A stretch of 64,000 bases of DNA, taken from NCBI GenBank assembly GCA_008638375.1, contig CM018052.1, positions 4,977,017 through 5,041,016 on the forward strand, in the 5' to 3' direction. The position numbers were made by a program, and so were the translations under genes. Positions 24,626-32,851 of this stretch are shown in pieces. How positions within the stretch are numbered: the stretch's first letter is position 1; each line of letters opens with the position of its first letter. This DNA comes from Nyssa sinensis (taxonomy: Eukaryota; Streptophyta; Magnoliopsida; Cornales; Nyssaceae). The notes under the pieces are model-generated. The model was not told the origin of the DNA. It saw only the letters and a list, made by a program, of their open reading frames with translations, and did not search any database.

Positions 24626-25006
24626 ATGATGGAAGATTCCTTGCCTGAGTTAGGAATAATGAGCCTGTGGCCGAGAGTTAACCTCCCCCTTTTTTCAGTC
24701 TCCAAGGAAGGATTGAAGGAGGCCCAAGTCTTCTTGTTTCCTCTGGCATCCGGTCGAGATTTCTCCGATTGGTGGTGGCCCCTCCCTGATTCAACCGAGG
24801 CCTGGGGTGTTGGTGATGAAGACGAAGGTGAGTTGCCTTCCCTTCCTCACGCTCTGTCAGAGACCCTTGCACTAAGTGGCTGGGGTGAAACAGACGGTGT
24901 GAAGAAGAAGATTGAAGGTAGACTACCTTCCCCCCCCATGTGTCTTGGCAGAGACCCTTGCTTTACTCTTCTGAGGAGTCATGCCGATTACAAAGGTGGA
25001 GAATGA
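24626..25006 (+). CDS. Small hypothetical ORF in element C 3' region (antisense)
   Basis: An open frame of 126 codons from ATG 24626, on the same strand as the antisense ORF. A TATATATA run lies about 100 bp upstream (about 24520). The product would be acidic and Trp/Pro-rich, with no recognisable domain. Two related segments (around 24825 and 24915, both with 'ccttcc' and 'agagacccttgc') suggest an internal duplication. It may be chance. Confidence 0.25.
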   Translation: MMEDSLPELGIMSLWPRVNLPLFSVSKEGLKEAQVFLFPLASGRDFSDWWWPLPDSTEAWGVGDEDEGELPSLPHALSETLALSGWGETDGVKKKIEGRLPSPPMCLGRDPCFTLLRSHADYKGGE

Positions 25007-25211
25007 AAAGTCTCCTAAGGCTCAGAGCCCTTATCATCCGTTGGTCATGGGACCAGTGATAGTGATGATGAAATGGCCTGGGCACTACTTGATGCAGATT
25101 GGGGTTCAGGGTTCCTTCCTTTCAAATGGAGCCGATGAAGGCGGTTTTGAAGGTTTTGGATCTTGTGCCCATTTATCATCCCAGGAGAAGAGCCATTATG
25201 TTGCCAAGCGT

Positions 25212-25339
25212 AGCTTCTGTAATAGCTTCTGTAATAGCTTCTGTAGTAGCTTCTGTAATAGCTTCTGTAATAGCTTCTGTAGTAGCTTCTGTAATAGCTT
25301 TTGTAATAGCTTCTGTAGTAGCTTCTGTAATAGCTTCTT
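25212..25339 (+). repeat. 12-bp tandem repeat with 36-bp higher-order period
   Basis: Ten units of AGCTTCTGTAAT or AGCTTCTGTAGT in the order aat, aat, agt repeated, so the pattern has a 36-bp super-period, with one C-to-T variant. It lies in element C's 3' region. Confidence 0.9.
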
Positions 25340-25663
25340 GGTACTGATGTAAATCTTTTTGAGTTATTAATAAAGTTGAATTTTTTCTTCTCTGAGCTGA
25401 TACTTTCTGTGAATGTGCTCTTTTGAAACTTAAGCATCTTCTAATGTGTTGCCGATTGTTCTGAAAATAAATCGAAAACTTAGAAAAATGCCAGAATCGA
25501 AGCACTTTACCTTTGGTTGAAACCATGGTGCTGATTTATTTGACAGATAAGTCAAATAATGTAAGTGTCAGATCCGAGGTATTCCGTTCTAGTAAACTTT
25601 AGTTGACAGGTGCTCGGAATTTCTGCCTTTGGATAGACTGGATTACAGAACCCGCTAGTTGGG

Positions 25664-26409
25664 GATGGTCCAGGCTCTGAGGGCCTGTGTATTAATAGAT
25701 GGACCAAGTCATAAGACTTGTGCATTAATAGATGGACCAGGCTCTGGAGGCCTGTGCATTAATAGATGGACCAGGCTCTGGAGGCCTGTGCATTAATAGA
25801 TGGACCAAGTCATAAGACTTGTGCATTAATAGATGGACCAGGCTCTGGAGGCCTGTGCATTAATAGATGGACCAAGTCATAAGACTTGTGCATTAATAGA
25901 TGGACCAGGCTCTGGAGGCCTGTGCATTAATAGATGGACCAGGCTCTGGAGGCCCGTGCATTAATAGATGGACCAAGTCATAAGACTTGTGCATTAATAG
26001 ATGGACCAGGCTCTGGAGGCCTGTGCATTAATAGATGGACCAGGCTCTGGAGGCCTGTGCATTAATAGATGGACCAAGTCATAAGACTTGTGCATTAATA
26101 GATGGACCAGGCTCTGGAGGCCTGTGCATTAATAGATGGACCAAGTCATAAGACTTGTGCATTAATAGATGGACCAGGCTCTGGAGGCCTGTGCATTAAT
26201 AGATGGACCAGGCTCTGGAGGCCCGTGCATTAATAGATGGACCAAGTCATAAGACTTGTGCATTAATAGATGGACCAGGCTCTGGAGGCCTGTGCATTAA
26301 TAGATGGACCAAGTCATAAGACTTGTGCATTAATAGATGGACCAGGCTCTGGAGGCCTGTGCATTAATAGATGGACCAGGCTCTGGAGGCCCGTGCATTA
26401 ATAGATGAA
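25664..26409 (-). repeat. Minisatellite of alternating 33- and 34-bp hairpin units in element C 3' UTR
   Basis: About 22 units share 'gcattaatagatggacc' and differ in the core. Type A (33 bp) has CAAGTC-ATAA-GACTTG; type G (34 bp) has CAGGC-TCTGGAG-GCCTG. Both cores are inverted repeats. Unit order is G, then [A G G A G A G G'] twice, then [A G A G G'], where G' carries 'gcccg'. The G' marks are 269 bp and then 168 bp apart, so there is an 8-unit higher-order repeat. The array sits between the pol stop and the antisense ORF. Tandem arrays in the 3' region of Tat/Ogre elements are known. Confidence 0.93.
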
Positions 26410-26440
26410 TAGTTTTAAGGAAGTAAAAAAAAATTTTTTT

Positions 26441-29400
26441 TTATTGATAATACTTCCGCAAGTGTTCTACGTTCCATGGCCTAGGAACAGGTTTCCCAGT
26501 CGTGTCTTCAAGCCAGTAAGTGGTAGGTCGAACGACCTTCGTCACTTTGTAGGGGCCCTCCCAATTTGGTGACAATTTTCCCATGGTGGGATCCTTGGTG
26601 TTCTGAAAGACTCTTCTTAAGACAAAGTCTCCAACTTGAAAGCTGACTGTCTTGAGTCCTATCCTGGATTTATTGACCATTCTTTGTTGGTAGGCTTCCA
26701 TCCTGATGCTGGCTTGATCCCTTCTCTCCTCGAGCAAATCCAAGTTCTCCATCAGCTGCTGATCATTGGATTCTTGCTCAAAGGCCTCAGTCCTCAGAGT
26801 TGGCATACCGATTTCAACCGGAATTACTGCTTCTGTCCCATAGGCTAATGAGAAGGGTGTTTCAGAGGTGGGAGTTCTTCTGGTTGTACGGTAGGCCCAA
26901 AGGACTCCTGGGAGCTCTTCTGCCCACTTCCCTTTGGCTTGTTCCAACCTTTTCTTTAACCCATCAAGGATTGTTCGGTTGGTGACCTCTGCCTGCCCAT
27001 TTGCTTGTGGATGGCCTGGAGAGGCAAAGTGCTGCCTGATGTTGAGATTTTCGCAGAATGCCTTGAAGCCTTTACCAGTAAATTGTGTCCCATTATCCCA
27101 GATAATTACACGTGGTATGCCAAACCTGCAGACAATATTCTTCCAGGTGAAGCTTTCGACTTCCTTTTCTGTAATATGCGTTAAAGGTTCGGCTTCGGCC
27201 CATTTAGAGAAGTAGTCGATAGCCACCAGGAGGTACTTCCTGTTTGGAGGTGCTCGTGGTAACGGGCCCACAATGTCCATTCCCCATTGAGCAAAGGGCC
27301 AGGGGCTAGGAATCGGGATGAGCTCGTGCTGAGGCTGGTGTTGGTACGAGGCGAATCTCTGACATTTGTCACACTTCCGAACATATTCTTTAGCCTGTTT
27401 CAGCATGCCGGGCCAGTAGTAGCCCTGTGATAGAGCTCGATGGGCTATAGTTCTGCCCCCATTGTGATTCCCGCAAATTCCCTCGTGAATTTCAGCCAAA
27501 ACATATTGTGACTCGTTTGGAGCCAAACATTTTAACAGAGGTTGAGAATATGACCTCCTGTAAAGTTTGTTGTTCAAGATCAGGTACCGAGCCGCTCTGA
27601 TTCGGATTCTCCTGGCTTTGTTTTTATCCTCTGGGAGGAGCCCGGATCTTAGATACTGGAGGATTGGGGTCATCCAGCTCTGGGACTGTTCATCAACTTG
27701 AGCAACTGATGCTCCCTCAATGCTGGATCCTGGCTGAAAAGAGATTTTAACGGTGGAGTCTGTTTCAGACTTGAGGCGGGAGGCCATGTTAGCCAGAGCA
27801 TCTGCTCTGCAGTTCTGATTTCTCTCAATCTTCTGGATAGTGAAAGTCTGGAAAGAATGCTTTAAATGGTTCACCAGTTCGGAGTACCGAAGCATCCTGT
27901 CATCCTTAATGGCAAACTCTCCCAAAACTTGGCTTACTACCAGTTGGGAGTCGGAGAAGACATCGAAGTTCTGAGCCTCGCATTCCAGGGCCAGCTTCAT
28001 CCCTAAGATTAGGGCCTCATATTCAGCTTCATTATTAGAAGCTTTAAATCCCAGGCTGACTGCTTTTTCCGATGTAAGTCCATCAGGGGACTGTAGTACC
28101 AGTCCTACCCCTGATCCTTGATCGGTTGACGATCCATCAATATACAGCAGCCAGGTTCCTGTAGTTTCGGCGATTTGTGCTTCGTTCTGCAGTGCCGGGG
28201 TGAACTCGGCTACAAAGTCGGCTAAGGCCTGCCCTTTGATGGAGTTTCGGGGTACATATGCTATGTCAAACTCCCCTAGCTCCACAGACCACTTGACCAA
28301 TCTTCCCGATACCTCGGGTTTCCTCAGTATTGACTTTAGAGGATAAGCAGTTGGAATCTCAATTGGATGGGCCTGGAAGTAAGGTCGAAGCTTTCGGGCT
28401 GATACGACCAAGGCATAGGCCAGCTTCGCTACTTCTGGGTATCTTTTTTCCGTGTCGAGTAGTGCCCTACTGACGTAGAATATAGGCCTCTGTACTCCTT
28501 TGTCCTGTCTGATTAGTGCGGAACTGACCGCGTTCTCAGAGACTGCTAGGTACAGGAGCAGCTTTTCTCCTTGTACAGGTTTTGACAGGAGCTCTGGAGA
28601 GGCTAAGTACTCCTTTAGTTCTTGGAAGGAATGCTCGCATTCTTCTGTCCATCGCAAAGCCTTGCCGCCCTTTAGAGCTTTGAAGAAAGGTAGGCAGCGA
28701 TCGGTGGACTTGGATATAAATCTGCTCAATGCGGCGACTCTGCCGTTCAGTGCCTGAATCTCCTTTCTGGTCTTTGGCGACTTCAGTCCAATCAGGGCTT
28801 GGATCTGAGTGGGATCTGCTTCGATACCTCTTTGAGAGACGATGTACCCCAAGAATTTTCCCTTCGTAACTCCGAAGGTACATTTCGAGGGGTTGAGCTT
28901 CATCTTGTGCTGTCTGAGGATATCAAAGGTCTGGGCTAAATGCTGGAGGTGGCTGTCTTTCTGGAGGCTCTTTACCAGCATGTCGTCGATGTATACCTCC
29001 ATGGTGCTGCCAAGCAGTGGGCTGAACATCTTGTTCACCAACCGTTGGTAAGTGGCTCCAGCATTCTTTAAACCGAAAGGCATCACTCTGTAGCAATAGA
29101 GTCCTCTTTCGGTTATGAAGGCGGTCTTTTCCTGATCTGGAGGGTACATCTGGATCTGGTTGTATCCAGAGTAGGCGTCCATGAAACTCATAAGCTCATG
29201 CCCTGCAGTGGCGTCAACCAGTTGATCTATTCTTGGTAGTGGGAAGCTGTCCTTGGGACATGCTTTGTTAAGGTCTGTATAGTCAACACAGACTCTCCAC
29301 TTGCCGTTCTTCTTCTTGACGAGCACAGTGTTGGCTAACCACTCGGGATAAAAAACTTCCCGTATCATCCTGGCGTCCAGCAGCCTCTGGACTTCTTCGT

Positions 29401-29782
29401 TTATAACCCGATGCCGTTCGGGAACGATCGGTCTTCTCTTCTGTCTGACCGGGGGGTGGTCTGGATCTACCATTAGTTTGTGAGTTATCAGATTAGGATC
29501 TATTCCCTCCATGTCCCTAGTCTCCCAAGCAAAGATAGAGAGGTTGTTCTTCAGAAACCTGACTATCTTTTCCTGCTCGGCGGGCGTAAGGTCTGGGCCG
29601 ATGTACAAATAACGCCCCTCTGCTCCTGAACTGACCAGTATCTTGATGGGCTCGCCAACAGGCTTGGCTCGACTATCACGCCCCCTTGGGCTCAGGGGCT
29701 CTTCAACGCCGGATGGGCAATCTTCCACCTCGGGAGTGTGAGTGAAAACCGGATCTGCACAGTCCCGAGTGTACTGTAATTG
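26441..29782 (-). CDS. pol: Pol of element C (RT, RNase H, second RNase H, integrase)
   Basis: Open frame immediately after the UAG that ends gag-protease; the first Met is at 29728 (1095 aa from there). Domains, numbered from that Met: RT about 95-310 with catalytic 'VYIDDMLVKS' (D248, D249); a connection RNase H (about 385-500) reading 'LLYLAVSENAVSSALI', where the first catalytic Asp is absent as usual for Tat; a second RNase H about 522-650 with D531, E567, D593 and D643; integrase zinc region H748, H755, C786, C789; catalytic D818, D878 and E914; C-terminal part ending 'WNVEHLRKYYQ'. There is no internal stop. Gag and pol share one frame, so expression probably needs stop readthrough. 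No chromodomain was seen. Confidence 0.93.
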   Translation of the reverse strand, partial: QLQYTRDCADPVFTHTPEVEDCPSGVEEPLSPRGRDSRAKPVGEPIKILVSSGAEGRYLYIGPDLTPAEQEKIVRFLKNNLSIFAWETRDMEGIDPNLITHKLMVDPDHPPVRQKRRPIVPERHRVINEEVQRLLDARMIREVFYPEWLANTVLVKKKNGKWRVCVDYTDLNKACPKDSFPLPRIDQLVDATAGHELMSFMDAYSGYNQIQMYPPDQEKTAFITERGLYCYRVMPFGLKNAGATYQRLVNKMFSPLLGSTMEVYIDDMLVKSLQKDSHLQHLAQTFDILRQHKMKLNPSKCTFGVTKGKFLGYIVSQRGIEADPTQIQALIGLKSPKTRKEIQALNGRVAALSRFISKSTDRCLPFFKALKGGKALRWTEECEHSFQELKEYLASPELLSKPVQGEKLLLYLAVSENAVSSALIRQDKGVQRPIFYVSRALLDTEKRYPEVAKLAYALVVSARKLRPYFQAHPIEIPTAYPLKSILRKPEVSGRLVKWSVELGEFDIAYVPRNSIKGQALADFVAEFTPALQNEAQIAETTGTWLLYIDGSSTDQGSGVGLVLQSPDGLTSEKAVSLGFKASNNEAEYEALILGMKLALECEAQNFDVFSDSQLVVSQVLGEFAIKDDRMLRYSELVNHLKHSFQTFTIQKIERNQNCRADALANMASRLKSETDSTVKISFQPGSSIEGASVAQVDEQSQSWMTPILQYLRSGLLPEDKNKARRIRIRAARYLILNNKLYRRSYSQPLLKCLAPNESQYVLAEIHEGICGNHNGGRTIAHRALSQGYYWPGMLKQAKEYVRKCDKCQRFASYQHQPQHELIPIPSPWPFAQWGMDIVGPLPRAPPNRKYLLVAIDYFSKWAEAEPLTHITEKEVESFTWKNIVCRFGIPRVIIWDNGTQFTGKGFKAFCENLNIRQHFASPGHPQANGQAEVTNRTILDGLKKRLEQAKGKWAEELPGVLWAYRTTRRTPTSETPFSLAYGTEAVIPVEIGMPTLRTEAFEQESNDQQLMENLDLLEERRDQASIRMEAYQQRMVNKSRIGLKTVSFQVGDFVLRRVFQNTKDPTMGKLSPNWEGPYKVTKVVRPTTYWLEDTTGKPVPRPWNVEHLRKYYQ

Positions 29783-29790
29783 CTATTTTG
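29771..29790 (-). promoter_or_regulatory. Candidate UAG readthrough signal between gag-protease and pol of element C
   Basis: Minus strand: codon AAA, then UAG (29783-29785), CAA, UUA, CAG. The six bases after UAG fit CAR-YYA, the established tobamovirus-type readthrough context in plants. Both sides are open in the same frame. Confidence 0.75.
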
Positions 29791-32146
29791 GGGCTGTCTC
29801 CTTGAGGGCAATAGCGTGACATTCTCGCGAGGTTGGCTGACATCCTCGGACCGAGTGCACGCTTTGATTGTGGACGTACTTCAGACACTGATGAAAGGTC
29901 GAAGTGACCGCCCCTATCTGGTGTAACCAGGGTCTCCCAATGATGACGTTGTATGGAGACTTCATGTTCAACACCATGTACTCTGAGATGGTGGTCTTCT
30001 GCCCTTCACATTCCCCAATAGTGGTAGGAAGGTCAACTCTCCCCAGGGGGGTGCTGAGGCTGCCATCAAAAGCTGCCATTACGGCAGTGGTGGGTTTGAC
30101 GCTGTCCTGGTCTATGCCCATCCGCTTAAGCGGTTCATAAAATAGAATGTTGACTGAGCTGCCAGTGTCGACTAGGACTCTTCTAGTTTCGAAGTTGGCG
30201 ATTCTGAGGGTGATAACAAGGGCATCACTGTGAGGGCAGTGTACCCCTGCTAGATCTTGCTCGGAGAACTGGATCTCTGGCCCTGGCTTGAGCCTCTTTT
30301 CGACGTTAGAGACCTGCAAGATGTTTGGGGCGGTTCTGGCCTCCCGAGCATATCTTTTTCTTGCCCTGTTGGACATTCCTGTAACAGGGGAGTTAGCATG
30401 GAGGACGTAGATAACATGGTTGTTCTGCCTCTGAGGCTCGTTTCGTCCTTCCCGCTGCTCTTGCCTCTGTTCGGGCCTCTGATCTGGCCGCTGCTGAGGC
30501 TTGTCTTCTTGGGGGTTCTGCCTTCCGTCTTGTTTGACGAACTCCCGAAGACGTCCCTTCCTTATGAGCTGTTCTATCTCATATCGGAGGGTCCTGCAAG
30601 TGTTAGTAGTATGCCCATGATCTTTATGGAAATTGCAATACTTACTTTGGTCCCGCAGGCTGGGATCTCCTTTGATCGGCTCTGGCCACCTCAGGTTCTC
30701 CCGATCTCGGATCTGCCGGAGTACCTGGTTCGGAGTGGTGTTCAAAGGCGTGAAGTTGGTGAACTCTCTTGGTGCGGAGTTGTACACAGCTCTGGGAGCT
30801 GTTTTCTTATCTGGGCTTCTGACCCTCTTTTTGTTGGAGTCTCTTCTGTGATCCTCCTTTTTATGGTCCTCCCGCTTCGGATTATCCCTTTGGGTCTGAT
30901 CCTTGCCCTTCTGGGCTGAGCGGTTGGCTTCTTCCAGGTTGATGTATTTTTTGGCCCGATCCATCAATGCTGCCATATCAGCCGGGGGGCTTTTTGTCAA
31001 GGAGTCTCTGAAGCCACCTTGGGCAAGCCCGGCAGTAAGGGCCGCAACAAGGAATTTCGGGCTGCAATCCGTGATTTCAGTGAGCTCGGTGTTGAAGCGG
31101 GCAATGTAGGCCCGGAGGGATTCCTCCCTAATCTGCCTAACGTTCAGCAGGAATTCTGGTCCCCTTCTGAGCCTCCTGCTGGTCATAAACCTATCCAAGA
31201 ACTGTCTACCGAGCTCGTAAAAGCTGGCAACGGAGTTCGGAGGGAGGTTGTGGAACCACTTCAGAGCCGTTCCCTTCAAGCTGGTGATGAACGTTCGGCA
31301 CATGAAAGCATCTGAGGCTCCGTGAAGGGCCATCGTATGCTGGTAATGAGATAGGTGATCTCCTGGATCTCCAGATCCGTCGTAGAGAGTGAATTTGGGC
31401 ACCACGAACTTTCTAGGCCTCTCTTCAGACATGATGGCGTGGGTAAACGGAGTGGCTAGTCTTCCGAGCAGCCTGGCCAGTTCGTCCTGCTCTGGAGGGT
31501 TCTGAGGTCCTCTTAAGCCGATTGTCCGGTCCATAGACTCGGCAATCTCCTCTTCCCTTCGCGGGTCTCTGAGTCTGACATCTTGTGAACCCTGCCTGAC
31601 AGCCTCGGCTTCAGGGTAATAGGGTGGAGTGCGCCCTTCGGATGGAGGAGGAACCCGAACAGGTGGGGCTGGCGCTGCATGATAAGGTTCCTGTGGTGCC
31701 GGGGGTGCTCCTTAAACCCTAGGAGTTGGGGCTCGGGTAGTGCTCCGGTAATGTACGTCGGGGACAAAAGCGGATGTTCCCCAGCCAGGGACTGTTGATG
31801 GCTGTGGATCTCGGCCGGCGTGAGCAACGCCTGAGGGGTGCCCAGGCTGGTTAGCGGGGGCCTGCCCACGAAGTTCTTCATTCCCCGTGGCAACCGGGGG
31901 TTGTGTTCCTGCAACGAAGTTGACCGGCGGGCTAGGAGAAGCCGCCGCTTGGTTCTGCGTGAGCGTTGCCAGCGTTCTAGTAATGGCTAGCAACTGCTCC
32001 TGCACCAGTTCATTGTGTCGTTTTATTGCTTCGATCTCTTGTCGCATAGGGTTGGCCGCTGGTCCTCTTGTGCGTGGAGCAGACGGCTGACGCTGAGCGT
32101 TTTGCGAACTCTGAGTATTCTGTCGGGGTCGGAGATTTGGTGCCAT
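29783..32146 (-). pseudogene. gag-pro: Gag-protease of element C, one premature stop
   Basis: Encodes capsid/nucleocapsid and aspartic protease. From ATG 32146 the frame is open for 144 codons to a UAA at 31712-31714, then open in the same frame to the UAG at 29783. The codon may have been CAA (C-to-T), but this is inference. After the UAA an ATG at 31534 opens 583 codons. In that numbering: Gag core about 35-210 ('HLSHYQHTMALHGASDAFMC'), a zinc-knuckle-like C300-x2-H303-x4-H308-x4-C313 ('CNFHKDHGHTTNTC'), and protease 'VLVDTGSSVNILF' with D456 and 'IIGRPWLHQI'. The N-terminal 144 codons are Gln/Pro-rich with a short helical segment. Confidence 0.85.
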
Positions 32147-32224
32147 GGTTTTCCGGTGGGGAAAAAGATGAGTTTACGAATAAAGCACGTAGAGATTAGT
32201 CGTTTCCCACAGACGGCGCCAAAC
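32147..32224 (-). promoter_or_regulatory. Element C leader with TGGCGCC-type primer-binding site
   Basis: On minus, the 5' LTR end is followed directly by GTTTGGCGCCGTCTGTGGG. The TGGCGCCG start is the primer-binding site class of Tat/Athila elements; I do not assign the exact tRNA. Gag ATG follows at 32146. Confidence 0.85.
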
Positions 32225-32851
32225 TGATGCTGCACTTTTTGACTCGCAACACGTGAGGGCTCCGTGACCTGTAGAACACTCAGAAAGATGATCAGAGGAC
32301 CACCGGATTGGCTCCGGCGGTAGCCGCTCCGATGCTTAAGTGAGTAAGGGAATTGAAAGACTGTATTGAAAGTCAAAGACTGAGCATGAATTTGATAGCG
32401 TACCTCTAGGGTTTAATATATAGGCCGAAGCTTTCCTAAGTTGATTAGGATTCGACGCCATGAATATAGGGATATGATCATCGGAGATTGCAGTTACCTT
32501 GTGGGCATTGAGTCGTAGAAAGAGATAATCATAAATGGTAGTTTCCGTATTGGAGACTGCTTCCTTATCCTCTGCCCGGAATCCGCTAAGGCGGAGATAA
32601 TCATAAATGGTAGTTTCAGTATTGGAGACTGTTTCCCTATTCTTTGCTCGGAATCCGCTAAGGCGATGACGAGATCTGAAGCTCTGGTCTGGACCCTGTG
32701 ATCAGTTCTGGATATATTTGTTTGGTCACTTCCGACCTTATGTGATGATCTGGATGTCATTGGCTGAGCGAGAATCATGCTAGCTGAACATAAATCGGAC
32801 TGTGGTCATACGTGTCAAGTGTTGATTGGCCTGTCTTTTTATGGTATATCA
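32225..32851 (-). mobile_element. Element C 5' LTR with TATA box and 72-bp U3 tandem repeat
   Basis: 627-bp LTR carrying the promoter for minus-strand genomic RNA. A good TATA box, TATATATTAAAC, reads on minus at 32411-32422, predicting a start near 32385. Upstream in U3 is a tandem duplication with a 72-bp period (starts 32522 and 32594, second copy partly diverged). Ends are TGATATACC on minus and TGATGCTGC on plus. Confidence 0.92.

Larger units (their letters stand above)
20879..32851 (-). mobile_element. Element C: young Tat-lineage Ty3/gypsy retrotransposon
   Basis: Minus-strand element of 11,973 bp inserted in solo LTR B, with TSD GTTAG (20874-20878, 32852-32856). Two 627-bp LTRs differ at about 4 positions. 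Sense order (right to left): 5' LTR, TGGCGCC-type PBS, gag-protease, UAG, RT-RNase H-second RNase H-integrase, a 5-kb 3' region with minisatellites and an antisense spliced ORF, PPT, 3' LTR. The second RNase H domain and antisense extra ORF are known hallmarks of Tat-lineage (Retand-like) elements. Confidence 0.95.

Noticed and set aside
25664..26409. Array that superficially resembles a CRISPR
   Set aside because: Plant retrotransposon context, no unique spacers (only two alternating cores), no cas genes. It is a minisatellite.
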